Shown: one piece after another, positions 6,956 to 16,183 of the stretch
Layout: every line of letters starts with the position of its first letter
Position numbering within the stretch: position 1 is the first letter of the stretch
Origin: Coraliomargarita sp965656715
GTDB lineage: Bacteria; Verrucomicrobiota; Verrucomicrobiia; Opitutales; Coraliomargaritaceae
NCBI GenBank assembly: GCA_965656715.1
Contig: CBFHLR010000006.1
Coordinates: 41,863-105,862, forward strand
DNA length: 64,000 nt
Reading direction: 5' to 3'
Made by a program: the position numbers and the translations under genes
The notes under the pieces: generated by a model
Database searches by the model: none
What the model saw: the letters and a program-made list of their open reading frames with translations, nothing else
What the model was told of the DNA's origin: nothing

Positions 6956-9271
6956 ATGAAACTTTTACCAGACGATCCCAGATTAACCGCATACGCGCTC
7001 GGCGAAATCGAAGACCCACAAGAACGCCACGCAATCGAACAAGCCATTCAAGCCGACCCGGCCCTACAGGCAGAAGTCGACAGCATCCGCAACATAGGCG
7101 ACCTGCTCAGCGACCAACTCGAAACCGAAGCTGCCCCCGAATTCAGCGAATTCGAAAAAGAGCAACTCCAGCAAGCCCCAAGCCCGAAGGAAACGCGCTC
7201 ACCACTTCGAGTGCTCCTATCATGGCCTGCGGCCTCAGGTATCGCAGCAATCTTCGCAGTCATGCTCTACTTGAGCACCTCTCGCGTGGAGCGCACGGAC
7301 TACGACATCGCATTCCGCCACCAAGCCGACACGGATGCCCCCGAAGAAGTCCGCTACCGAGTTCTCGACGTCGAAATCCCCGACGAAGTCATCCAGGGCA
7401 CACCACAACCCATTAAGGTTCCCAACCTTGAGCCTGCACCAACTCAGGCACCTCGAATCGTTGTCGTGGAGAATGCAACAGCCGCGCGCATGGCCGACGG
7501 AATGCTTCTAGACGAATCGATTGACGCGGATGGGCTCACAGACAAACAAAGCCCGACTCCTAATCCTGAGCTGTTGAGCTACGACGAATTCTCGGCACGA
7601 AGCCTAGCGAAAAAAGAAGCTGACAATGAATCCGAATTGTCGATCCGACCCAACCAAGTAACAACATTGGCAGCACCCGTATTGGCATCCAACGCGAAGC
7701 CCAGAGCTAAGACACGCTCTAGTGATTTTGCATTCTCAGACTCAACAACAGCCCCATCTACCGAAATGGAGTTGGGAGCCGCTGCCTGCTTTGCGCCTCC
7801 ACCGCCGCCTCCGGCCGAACCCGAAGCTCGCACACAGTGGAACACCGAGAAATACGATCCGATCGAAGAAACCGACTTCCGTTCACCATTGGTTGCGCCG
7901 CTTTCGACCTTCTCCATCGATGTCGACACTGCGAGCTATGCCAACGTGCGCCGCTTTCTCAATCAAGGGCAACTGCCACCCGCAGACGCGGTTCGTATCG
8001 AAGAGTTGATCAACTACTTCCCATACAACGATGCTCCACCAACCAAGTCGCTCGACGAAGGCGGTGATCCATTCGCAGTGCACATGGCGCAAACCGATGC
8101 ACCATGGAACCCAAAGCACCATCTACTGCGCATTGCACTCAAAGGCTACGAAATGCCCTGGGAAGAACGCCCGGCCTCCAACTTGGTCTTTGTGCTGGAT
8201 GTTTCCGGCTCAATGAGCAGCGCCAATAAACTGCCACTCGTCAAAGACGCCATGAACATGTTGGTGCAGCGCCTCGACCAGCGCGACCGTGTTGCGATCG
8301 TGGTCTATGCCGGCGCATCCGGACTCGTGCTACCGTCCACCACAGCCAACAACACCGAGACCATTGAGCACGCGATCCACAATCTGGAGTCCGGCGGATC
8401 GACCAACGCAGGAGCAGGCATCCAACTCGCCTACAAGGTCGCACGTGACCACTTCATCGAAGGCGGCAACAACCGCGTCATCCTCTGCACCGACGGCGAT
8501 TTCAACGTAGGGCAGACCAACCGCGGCGAACTCGCAACAATCGCCGAGCAACAAGCCGAAGACGGCACCTCGCTGACCATCCTTGGCTTCGGCATGGGCA
8601 ACTACAAAGACGACATGCTTGAAACGCTCTCTAACAAAGGAAAAGGCAGCTACGCCTACGTCGACTCACGATCCGAAGCACGCAAAGTCTTTCTGGAAGA
8701 CTTGACCAGCAACTTGTTCAAGATCGCCAAAGACGTTAAAATCCAAGTCGAGTTCAACCCCAACCAAGTCAATGCGTATCGATTAATTGGATACGAGAAT
8801 CGCCGCCTCAAGGCGGAAGATTTCAACAACGACCAAAAGAAGGCCGGAGATATCGGCCCCGGTCACTCAATCGTTGCGCTCTATGAGATCGTGCCCAGCA
8901 ATACGTCCATCGACCTACCCGGAGTGGATTCCCTGCGCTACCAACAGCAGGCCGAAGCCGAACAAGTCGACGGCGAGGTTGCTACCGTTAAACTTCGCTA
9001 CAAACAGCCGGACGCATCCGTCAGCAAGCTGACCCAACAAACCGTTCACAGTGACGAACTCACCGAGTTCAAATCCAGCAGCGAGGACGTTCGCTTCAGC
9101 GCCGCAGTTGCAGCCTTTGGTCTACGCCTCAGAGAATCGCAAAGCATCGGAGAATACGACTACGATGCAATCAGCCGCATCGCAGCCAACGCACTCGCCC
9201 AGGACCCGGGCGGCCATCGCAGCGAATTTATCGATCTCGTAGAGAAAGCCGAAAAGCTCTCGAATAAGTAA
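6956..9271 (+). CDS. Membrane VWA protein with anti-sigma-like N-terminus (YfbK/DUF3520 type)
   Basis: 771 residues. Residues 1-75 have the LTAYALGEIEDPQERHAIE pattern seen at the start of many ECF anti-sigma factors, without obvious zinc ligands. One membrane helix lies near 82-103, then a 200-residue low-complexity linker with a run of prolines (around PPPPPPAEPE). A VWF-like N-terminal domain follows (FSIDVDTASYANVRRFL), then a von Willebrand A domain with the MIDAS motif DVSGSMS starting at Asp415, and a C-terminal DUF3520 region. The VWA part should be outside the cytoplasm. The AGGAG at about 6943 supports the start. Role inferred: tethering the sigma factor and sensing an envelope ligand. 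Confidence 0.85.
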   Translation: MKLLPDDPRLTAYALGEIEDPQERHAIEQAIQADPALQAEVDSIRNIGDLLSDQLETEAAPEFSEFEKEQLQQAPSPKETRSPLRVLLSWPAASGIAAIFAVMLYLSTSRVERTDYDIAFRHQADTDAPEEVRYRVLDVEIPDEVIQGTPQPIKVPNLEPAPTQAPRIVVVENATAARMADGMLLDESIDADGLTDKQSPTPNPELLSYDEFSARSLAKKEADNESELSIRPNQVTTLAAPVLASNAKPRAKTRSSDFAFSDSTTAPSTEMELGAAACFAPPPPPPAEPEARTQWNTEKYDPIEETDFRSPLVAPLSTFSIDVDTASYANVRRFLNQGQLPPADAVRIEELINYFPYNDAPPTKSLDEGGDPFAVHMAQTDAPWNPKHHLLRIALKGYEMPWEERPASNLVFVLDVSGSMSSANKLPLVKDAMNMLVQRLDQRDRVAIVVYAGASGLVLPSTTANNTETIEHAIHNLESGGSTNAGAGIQLAYKVARDHFIEGGNNRVILCTDGDFNVGQTNRGELATIAEQQAEDGTSLTILGFGMGNYKDDMLETLSNKGKGSYAYVDSRSEARKVFLEDLTSNLFKIAKDVKIQVEFNPNQVNAYRLIGYENRRLKAEDFNNDQKKAGDIGPGHSIVALYEIVPSNTSIDLPGVDSLRYQQQAEAEQVDGEVATVKLRYKQPDASVSKLTQQTVHSDELTEFKSSSEDVRFSAAVAAFGLRLRESQSIGEYDYDAISRIAANALAQDPGGHRSEFIDLVEKAEKLSNK

Positions 9272-9273
9272 GC

Positions 9274-9336
9274 GTTGGGGTCCCGCCTTCAGGCGGTTTA
9301 GGATGACTTGAATCCGGCTAAAGCCGGGACCCCAAC
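9274..9336. repeat. Cruciform-type palindromic repeat, copy 1
   Basis: Outer arms GTTGGGGTCCCG (9274-9285) and CGGGACCCCAAC (9325-9336) enclose two smaller hairpins: CCGCC/GGCGG at 9283-9296 and CCGGCT/AGCCGG at 9314-9327. It lies three bases after the VWA gene stop. A 32-base piece recurs in opposite orientation at 15370-15401 inside the cysteine desulfurase gene, so it is a dispersed element rather than a plain terminator. Confidence 0.85.
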
Positions 9337-9389
9337 TTCAGCAAGGCACATCTGGCTGCAGCAAGGCTACACCATCAGATAAGAAAGCT

Positions 9390-9409
9390 CCTCCCCTGCA
9401 AAGGGGAGG
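9390..9409. repeat. Hairpin CCTCCCC/GGGGAGG
   Basis: A 7-base perfect inverted repeat with a 6-base loop (9390-9396 and 9403-9409) lies in the 178-base gap between the convergent VWA and dehydrogenase genes. There is no T-run on either side. It is followed by a related GTGGGAGGGG word near 9422. It may be part of a second repeat family. Confidence 0.5.
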
Positions 9410-9449
9410 TCAACTGCGCCAGGTGGGAGGGGTCAAATCAGTCCCAAAG

Positions 9450-12400
9450 CTAAACCAAGTCGAAACGCTCAATACCCTTACGCACATCCGAGAGGAAGGC
9501 CGCAGCGCCCACTCCATTGACCCAACGGTGATCAAAGGTCAGCACCAGCGAAACCACTTCCATGGTCCCACCGTCCTTTGACTTCGGGTCCGGCAAGGAA
9601 AATGGCGCTCCGATAAATAACGTCGCCACAGATGGCGGCACCACAACTGGAATTGCCGAGCGCACGTTGTAGGCCCCCATGCTGGAGATCGAGAGCGAGA
9701 CACGATTCTTCGAGACAATCTCTCCATGACGCGTGTCACGTAGTGATTTATTGAATACATCTGGAAACTGCTCCCAGTCCAATGCATTAGCGTTCTGCAC
9801 CACAGCCGTTTCCAAAACATCGCCCGGCAGGGCCACTGCCACACCAAGATCCATACGCTCGGAGTCGTGCATCAATTGACCACCACGAATGTAGGACGCG
9901 AAACGCTCATGCTTTTTCATCGCTTGCACCACTGCCCAAGCAGTCATCGTCGCAGTCGAAAGTGTGCCACCCGGCGTCTTTTTGCTACGCAGGCGCGCAT
10001 CACGCACAGCCTCCCAGCGACAAGTCATATCAATCGTTGCAGGGACAATGCCTTCGAGTTGCTTGATCGCCTCCATCGACAGGCCTGCGGCCTTCTTCAA
10101 AGTATTGTAAGCCTGCGGATCCTCCGGCTCGGCGACTTTGAGCGCGGCAGGCTCAGCCTTGCGGCTGACACGCAAGACCACAAGGTCCTGCCCGACGCTC
10201 ACCTCATCGTCCTCTGCGACATTCCAAGATTCGAGCACGCCATCCTCATCACTTTCAATCGGGAAGACCGCCTTATCGGTTTCGACTTCACAGAGAGCAT
10301 CATCCGCGCTCACTTCGTCACCGACTTGCTTCAGCACCGAAACGACGCGCGCCACACGAATCCCCTCTCCCAAAATCGGCACGGTGATCACTTTGGTCGA
10401 CTCTTCAACATTAGCGGTTTCTTCAGTCATATCAGCAGATGGTAAATCGGTAGTTCCAGATGTTTGCGTAACAGTCGCTTCAGCATCCAGTTGCAAAGCA
10501 CTTTCTAAAGTCGCAGAGAGGAGACGCTCGATCGCAGCTGCGACACGCGCCCGATCCGGCAGTGCAGCATATTCGTAAATTGGATTGAAGCCGACGTGCA
10601 CATCTTCCTTAGAAACGATAACCGGAGGTGCTTTCAGCGCCTGCAGCACCGCACGGTCGCTACAGAGTTCCGCAACAATCATCTGCCCAACACTCGCAGA
10701 GATGTTATCCTCCTGCACGATGATCAAGCGACCTGTCTTTTGCACCGAAGCCGTAATCGCCTCACGGTCCCAAGGGGCAATTGAACGCAAATCAATCAAC
10801 TCCACATCCAGATCAGCTGGCATGCCCTCCAAGGTTTCCTCTACCAGCTCGATGCAATTGCCCCAAGTGACTAAGGTAAGCAGTTCACCCTCACGAACCA
10901 TGCGCGCCTTGCCGAGCGGCACCGCTGCCGCAGGTTCAGCAACCTTCTGATCGGCCCACATCAAATGCTTCGGCAACAAGATAATTGTCGGATCTTCGCC
11001 ATGCAGTGCCGTCCAAAAAAGCCCGGCCGTATCCTCAGGCGTCGATGGCACCACTACACGAATTCCGGGCACTCGAGCAAACGATGCTTCACCCGCCTGA
11101 CTATGCCAGAGCGCGCCACCGGGAAGGTAGCCACCGCACGGCGCATAGATCACCAGTGGACATTTCCAATGCCCAAAGCTGCGCCAACGCAAGGTCGCCA
11201 TGTTGGACACCAGTTGATTCCAACCGGGATAAATAAAGTCAACAAATTGAATCTCGAAGCACGGACGCTTACCATACGAAGCCAAGCCCACCGATACGCC
11301 CATGATGGTCGACTCAGCCAGCGGGGAGTTTACCGCTCGGGACGGATCTTTAGTAGATAGCCCCTTAGTCAGGTTAAACACTCCACCTTTCGGATCTGCA
11401 ATGTCCTCACCAAAGAACACCACATCGCTCAACTCATCGATTGCAGTGTGGAAGGTCTTATTCACCGCATCCAGCATACGGCAAGACTCACCGAGCTCAA
11501 TCTGCGTTGCACTCGGATCAGGATCAGGGCCCACCAAGTGCAAGGTGCTCTCTTCCGCACGTGGGTCTTCGGCCGTGCTCACTTCGCGATACGCGGCTCG
11601 AATCTCCTCACGCAAAGCTTCTTCGCTCGCAGTTGCCTCTTCGCGAGTCAATACGCCCTCATCAATCAAACGGTCTTGAAAGAGAGTAATAGGGTCGCGT
11701 TCATGCATCGACTCAAGCTCTTCAACTGAGCGATACATACGTTGATCGTCCGCGCTGGAATGATTGGAAAAACGCTCCACGTCACACCAAATAAAGGCAG
11801 GGCCCTTACCTGAGCGTGCATGCTCAACAGCGACACGCCCCGCTTCTGCGACGGCTTCGACATCACTGCCATCAACGCGCATCCACTCATCGCGATTAAA
11901 CACATTGAGAGCTAACGGATTAGTGCGCTGAGTCGAAGTGCTAATTGCAATGCGGTTATCTTCAACCACAAACACCATCGGCAAATTGCGCTCTTTAGCG
12001 AAACAAATCGCCTCATAAAAATCACCCTGACGCGTCGAAGCTTCACCTATAGATGCGTAGACAATATTCTTCTTACCATCTAACTGCATTCCCCAAGCCG
12101 CACCACAAGCAGGCAACATATGCACCCCCACAGGCGACGGGTGGCTCCATATATTCAACTCACGATCACTAAAGTGACCAGTCAACTGGCGTCCGCCACT
12201 TGAGGATTCGCGCTTCGCATAGAACGCCAAGGCCAAATCCTGATCACTGATGCCCCTCTGCAAACAAAAGGCCCGATCACGATAATATGGAAAGGCATAG
12301 TCCTCGGGCTCCATATGTAATGCCACCCCTGCAAGCGCCTCATGCCCCATACCAGAGATATGAAACCAGCCCTTCCCTTGACGGATTAGGCTCTGCTCGC

Positions 12401-12497
12401 GGAGATCGCCAATGCGGCTACGCCAGAGCGTCTTTAAAAGAGATTTACGTGACGCTGAATCAAGGCGCGTCTTCGCGGATGGGTCTGAATTTGGCAT
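9450..12497 (-). CDS. One-chain 2-oxoacid dehydrogenase: E1alpha-E1beta-lipoyl-E2 fusion
   Basis: 1015 residues. The E1alpha part (about 1-330) carries the thiamine diphosphate region IGEASTRQGDFYEA followed by VVEDNRIAIS; the E1beta part (about 340-665) has GEDIADPKGGVF and EIQFVDFIYPG. After a Glu/Thr-rich linker comes a lipoyl domain (about 710-785) with the acceptor Lys742 in ETDKAV. There is no recognisable E3/E1-binding domain. A shortened E2 acyltransferase domain (about 800-1015) ends with HRWVNG at 990-995, where families have HRxxDG, so Asn994 replaces the catalytic Asp. It probably oxidises pyruvate or branched-chain 2-oxoacids; no E3 gene is nearby. The E1 half resembles fused branched-chain enzymes. 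Confidence 0.85.
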   Translation of the reverse strand: MPNSDPSAKTRLDSASRKSLLKTLWRSRIGDLREQSLIRQGKGWFHISGMGHEALAGVALHMEPEDYAFPYYRDRAFCLQRGISDQDLALAFYAKRESSSGGRQLTGHFSDRELNIWSHPSPVGVHMLPACGAAWGMQLDGKKNIVYASIGEASTRQGDFYEAICFAKERNLPMVFVVEDNRIAISTSTQRTNPLALNVFNRDEWMRVDGSDVEAVAEAGRVAVEHARSGKGPAFIWCDVERFSNHSSADDQRMYRSVEELESMHERDPITLFQDRLIDEGVLTREEATASEEALREEIRAAYREVSTAEDPRAEESTLHLVGPDPDPSATQIELGESCRMLDAVNKTFHTAIDELSDVVFFGEDIADPKGGVFNLTKGLSTKDPSRAVNSPLAESTIMGVSVGLASYGKRPCFEIQFVDFIYPGWNQLVSNMATLRWRSFGHWKCPLVIYAPCGGYLPGGALWHSQAGEASFARVPGIRVVVPSTPEDTAGLFWTALHGEDPTIILLPKHLMWADQKVAEPAAAVPLGKARMVREGELLTLVTWGNCIELVEETLEGMPADLDVELIDLRSIAPWDREAITASVQKTGRLIIVQEDNISASVGQMIVAELCSDRAVLQALKAPPVIVSKEDVHVGFNPIYEYAALPDRARVAAAIERLLSATLESALQLDAEATVTQTSGTTDLPSADMTEETANVEESTKVITVPILGEGIRVARVVSVLKQVGDEVSADDALCEVETDKAVFPIESDEDGVLESWNVAEDDEVSVGQDLVVLRVSRKAEPAALKVAEPEDPQAYNTLKKAAGLSMEAIKQLEGIVPATIDMTCRWEAVRDARLRSKKTPGGTLSTATMTAWAVVQAMKKHERFASYIRGGQLMHDSERMDLGVAVALPGDVLETAVVQNANALDWEQFPDVFNKSLRDTRHGEIVSKNRVSLSISSMGAYNVRSAIPVVVPPSVATLFIGAPFSLPDPKSKDGGTMEVVSLVLTFDHRWVNGVGAAAFLSDVRKGIERFDLV

Positions 12498-12897
<400 letters not shown>

Positions 12898-13272
12898 ATG
12901 CAACACCGAGAAGAATTCCGTCCAGGCGCTGTCATCATCAAGCAAGGCGATGAAGGCATCGGCTTTTATGTTTTGGAGAAAGGCTCAGTCGAAGTCTTCA
13001 AGGACGACATTAAGCTCAATGTGCTCATGTTTCCCGGAACCATCTTCGGCGAAATGGGTAACATTACCAATAAACCGCGCACCTGCACCGTCAAAGCCCG
13101 CACCCCAACCGTCGTCACTCGCTACGAAGCTGCGGGTATGGATGAAATCATCCGTGAGCACCCGGACATCGCGCTACGTATTTTCAAAACACTCGCGAGC
13201 CGACTGGAACGCACCACCCAAAAACTGGCCGATCTCTCACAGGCAGCCTTGTTGATCTCCGAAGAAGAATAA
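12898..13272 (+). CDS. Cyclic-nucleotide-binding domain protein
   Basis: 124 residues forming a single cNMP-binding beta-roll. The pattern GAVIIKQGDEGIGFYVLEKG, VEVF, and FGEMGNITNKPRTCTVKA corresponds to the family's phosphate-binding cassette, where FGE is kept but the usual R-[ST]-A is replaced by RTCTV, so nucleotide binding is uncertain. There is no DNA-binding helix-turn-helix, so it is not a CRP-type regulator. The C-terminal helix (RIFKTLASRLERTTQKL) may dimerise. An upstream Met at 12833 is in another frame. The ATG at 12898 lacks a clear ribosome site. Confidence 0.8.
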   Translation: MQHREEFRPGAVIIKQGDEGIGFYVLEKGSVEVFKDDIKLNVLMFPGTIFGEMGNITNKPRTCTVKARTPTVVTRYEAAGMDEIIREHPDIALRIFKTLASRLERTTQKLADLSQAALLISEEE

Positions 13273-13318
13273 GCACCACGAGTTGCAAATCTGTAAGTGC
13301 GCCACAGCATGCTGCGTT

Positions 13319-13840
13319 ATGTCTGGCATGATCAAATTCACACTCGCAGTTCTCTTTCTCACGTGCACAGGCACGCTCGTTGCCAAAGGTCTCGAAGTTG
13401 GCGCAGATGCGCCCAAAGTCTCCGCCCTCGATCAAGATGGCAATCCGGTTGACCTTGGCAAAGTTCTCGGAGAAGGCACCACGGTGGTCTTCTTCTACCC
13501 CAAAGCCGATACGCCTGGCTGCACCAAGCAGGCTTGTAGTCTAGGAGAGGGCTTCATGGAGTTGAAGCTGCGGGGTGTAAAAGTCTATGGCGTGTCAGGC
13601 GACAGCACGAAGGCCCAAGCAAAATTCAAACAGAAGTATTCCCTCCCTTACCCCTTGCTCGCCGACAGCGAGCTCAAAGTCAGTGAGGCATTTGGCAAAG
13701 GCCGCTGGGCCCGCCAAGCCTACATCTTCCAAGATGGCAAAGTCGTATGGGCTGATCATAAGGCTGCAACCGCCAACCAATTCGAAGAGGTGCTAGCGGC
13801 ACTGGATGAACTCGGAATCGCCCCGAAGGTGAGTATCTAG
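13319..13840 (+). CDS. Exported peroxiredoxin (BCP type)
   Basis: 173 residues from the ATG at 13319 (ATG 13328 is also possible). A hydrophobic signal peptide (IKFTLAVLFLTCTGTLVAKG) precedes a thioredoxin-fold peroxiredoxin with FFYPKADTPGCTKQAC: the peroxidatic and resolving cysteines are five apart on one helix, as in atypical BCP/PrxQ enzymes. Peroxiredoxins reduce hydroperoxides using thioredoxin-like donors; export implies work in the periplasm. It converges with recF, with two small hairpins in the 72-base gap. Confidence 0.85.
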   Translation: MSGMIKFTLAVLFLTCTGTLVAKGLEVGADAPKVSALDQDGNPVDLGKVLGEGTTVVFFYPKADTPGCTKQACSLGEGFMELKLRGVKVYGVSGDSTKAQAKFKQKYSLPYPLLADSELKVSEAFGKGRWARQAYIFQDGKVVWADHKAATANQFEEVLAALDELGIAPKVSI

Positions 13841-13912
13841 GTCGAAACTGCCTTCGCAGTTCCGCTACAATTCATTCGCTACAGAGCTGTATAGGAAGTG
13901 CCAACGCACTTT

Positions 13913-14983
13913 CTACACAGAGCGAAACGTTCCAGCCTCAACTTTCCAGACCGCCCATTCGTCAACGACCTCCGGCAACTCGGTGCCAGTGGCAATGATC
14001 TGCAGTTCCTCGGGACAAGCGCGCCATAAGCCTGCCTTCCGATGTGGATCCAGCTCTCCGAGCACATCGTCGGCTAGCAGCACGGGCGCAACTCCCAAGC
14101 TCCGCTGAAAAATCTGCGCCTGCGCGATTCGCAAGGCCACACAAAGCCCACGCTGCTGACCATCGGAAGCATATTCCTTCGCACCACCGATATCCAAAGA
14201 CAGCGTGTAGTCATCACGGTGCGGCCCCTTCTGGGTAGAGCCAATAATTTGATCCCGCTTCCGATTCCTAGCTAGCAAGTCTCGCACCGCATCCACATCT
14301 TCGGCCTGCAGACTCAGCTTAAAATCCAATGCAGGTCCCTCGTCCTTCTCAGCGATATCGGAGTAAACCGTAGTCAGCACAGCCCGCAGCCGCTCGATAC
14401 CCGCCACACGCTTAGCATTTACTCGCAACAGGTGCGGTGCGATTTCAGCTTCAAACGCGTCAAACTCTGCGTCACTTCCACCCTTTTTCAGCAGGCGATT
14501 TCGTTCCGCGACCCCACGATGATACAGACGAAGCGCATGATAATACTCCTTATCGATTGCAGACAAAGTCAGATCCAAAAAGCGACGGCGCTCAGCTGGA
14601 GAACCGCGTAAAATCATCAAATCCCCCGCACTGAGGGGGACGACCGGGAACCGCCCAATAAAGTCACCAAGTCGAGACATATTTTCGCCATCCAGTAGCA
14701 CTCGTCGCCCATCCGCCCCCGAGCGGACCTCCAGTTCGCAATCACCCTGCGTATCATGATCGATCGAATACACCGCAGCGAAGCCCGAGCTGCCCTGTCG
14801 CGGCAAGGCGCCCATGTTTTGCGTGCGAAATGAGCGAAGCGCGGTCACCAAGCCCAAGGCCTCGAGCATATTCGACTTCCCCTGACCATTCTGCCCAAGC
14901 AAAAAGCTGCGCCTCGCACTCAAGTCGAGTTCGGCAAATTCCACATTTCGAAAGTCCTGCAGGCGGATAGTTTGAAAACGCAT
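13913..14983 (-). CDS. recF: RecF DNA replication/repair ATPase
   Basis: 356 residues, normal for RecF. The start MRFQTIRLQDFRNVEFAELD is the family signature, the Walker A GQNGQGKS covers residues 30-37, and the ABC-type Walker B is near the C-terminus in PVLLADDVLGELDPHR. RecF loads RecA at single-strand gaps with RecO and RecR. Unusually it is not next to dnaA/dnaN. Here it starts 7 bases after the stop of a cysteine desulfurase gene on the same strand and probably shares its transcript. Confidence 0.95.
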   Translation of the reverse strand: MRFQTIRLQDFRNVEFAELDLSARRSFLLGQNGQGKSNMLEALGLVTALRSFRTQNMGALPRQGSSGFAAVYSIDHDTQGDCELEVRSGADGRRVLLDGENMSRLGDFIGRFPVVPLSAGDLMILRGSPAERRRFLDLTLSAIDKEYYHALRLYHRGVAERNRLLKKGGSDAEFDAFEAEIAPHLLRVNAKRVAGIERLRAVLTTVYSDIAEKDEGPALDFKLSLQAEDVDAVRDLLARNRKRDQIIGSTQKGPHRDDYTLSLDIGGAKEYASDGQQRGLCVALRIAQAQIFQRSLGVAPVLLADDVLGELDPHRKAGLWRACPEELQIIATGTELPEVVDEWAVWKVEAGTFRSV

Positions 14984-14990
14984 ACCGCTC

Positions 14991-16172
14991 CTAAATCGAA
15001 ATCACGTGTGAATCAGAGTCGTCGGCCTCCGCCTTCAACTCCATGTAGACCGCGCGAATCGCCGCAGCCAAATCCAACCAATCCTCCATCTGAGCATCGG
15101 GACCAGCGCTAATCCGTAATGAACGTCGCATTGGAGCGTCCTCGTAGCCCATCGCCGCCAACACATGTGACGGCCCCTCTTTGCCGGTCGAACAGGCTGA
15201 ACCAGCCGAAATTAAGAATCCACGCTTCTCCAAGGCACGTATCCAGCGCACACTCGCGAACTCCGGCATAATCAACATCGCAGTATTCCACAAGCGATCA
15301 GCCCCCGCAGCAACAAGCTCAAACTCCGGCAAAGCTGCAATTAAGGCGTCTCGTCCTTTAGCTGAACAAGTTGGGGTCCCGGCTTTAGCCGGATTCAAGT
15401 CTGACTCTTGACCGCCTAAAGTTGTTGGGCCGACAGAAATCAACGCCGCAACCATCGCCAAAATAGCTGCGACATCCTCTGTTCCTGCGCGATGCGCAGA
15501 CTCCTGCTCACCGCCACGGAGTGACGCAAAATTCCTCATTGCCGACTGAGGCAAAATCCATGCCCCGACTCCACGAGGCCCGCCGAACTTATGTCCACAT
15601 AGAGTGACAAAATTACATTCCTTGAGTCCATCCGTGGGCAACTTGCCCACCCACTGCGACGCATCACAGTGATACACGACTCCCGCCTGCATGGATGCAG
15701 TTGCAATCGCCTGCCACGGATTCAACACACCCGTTTCATTATTGGCGGCCATCACCGATAAGGCCGCGAGTTGATCGAAAGGGATCGCCGCAGCATCGAC
15801 TGCGCCATTGGCATCCAGCGCCAACCACAGTATACGATCCCCGAAGTAGTATTTCGCAGCCTCGATCACGCTTGGATGCTCCGTCGGGCTGACACCCACT
15901 TTAGAGCCCTCTGGTAAAGTGGCTGCCCAATGCGCAAAGACGGCATTATTGCCCTCGGTCGCCCCGGAATTAAATGCAATACGAGCGGACTCGACTCCAA
16001 ATACAGCCGCCAGCTGTTCGCGCGCTTGGTCCAGATGCACCTTCACCCGCGCAGCAGCCCGATAGGGACTCGACGGATTAAGCCAGAGCTCGTCGGTTGC
16101 GCGCAACCAAGCCGCTTTCGCTTCAGGACAAAGCGGGGTGGTGGCATTATAATCAAAAAAGCGGGTATTCAC
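14991..16172 (-). CDS. Cysteine desulfurase (NifS/IscS-like) with a repeat-derived insertion
   Basis: 393 residues. This PLP enzyme takes sulfur from cysteine for FeS clusters or thio-modification. The PLP lysine is Lys195 in GHKFGG and the catalytic Cys327 lies in SAGSACSTG; the HCDASQW motif is also present. Residues about 247-268 (QESDLNPAKAGTPTC and flanks) are encoded by a copy of the palindromic element found at 9274-9336 and have no counterpart I know in the family. The insertion keeps the frame, so the gene appears functional. It is upstream of recF, and a LysM lipoprotein gene starts its own frame just before. Confidence 0.88.
   Translation of the reverse strand: MNTRFFDYNATTPLCPEAKAAWLRATDELWLNPSSPYRAAARVKVHLDQAREQLAAVFGVESARIAFNSGATEGNNAVFAHWAATLPEGSKVGVSPTEHPSVIEAAKYYFGDRILWLALDANGAVDAAAIPFDQLAALSVMAANNETGVLNPWQAIATASMQAGVVYHCDASQWVGKLPTDGLKECNFVTLCGHKFGGPRGVGAWILPQSAMRNFASLRGGEQESAHRAGTEDVAAILAMVAALISVGPTTLGGQESDLNPAKAGTPTCSAKGRDALIAALPEFELVAAGADRLWNTAMLIMPEFASVRWIRALEKRGFLISAGSACSTGKEGPSHVLAAMGYEDAPMRRSLRISAGPDAQMEDWLDLAAAIRAVYMELKAEADDSDSHVISI
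15370..15430. repeat. Palindromic repeat, copy 2, inside the cysteine desulfurase gene
   Basis: Bases 15370-15401 are identical to the reverse complement of 9305-9336: the arm GTTGGGGTCCCG, the inner hairpin CCGGCT/AGCCGG and GATTCAAGTC. A weaker match (ACCGCCTAAAG) continues to about 15421, and a decayed right arm GTTGGGCC lies at 15424-15431. The copy is translated on the minus strand as residues around NPAKAGTPT. Confidence 0.85.
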
Positions 16173-16183
16173 GCCCGTGCAAC

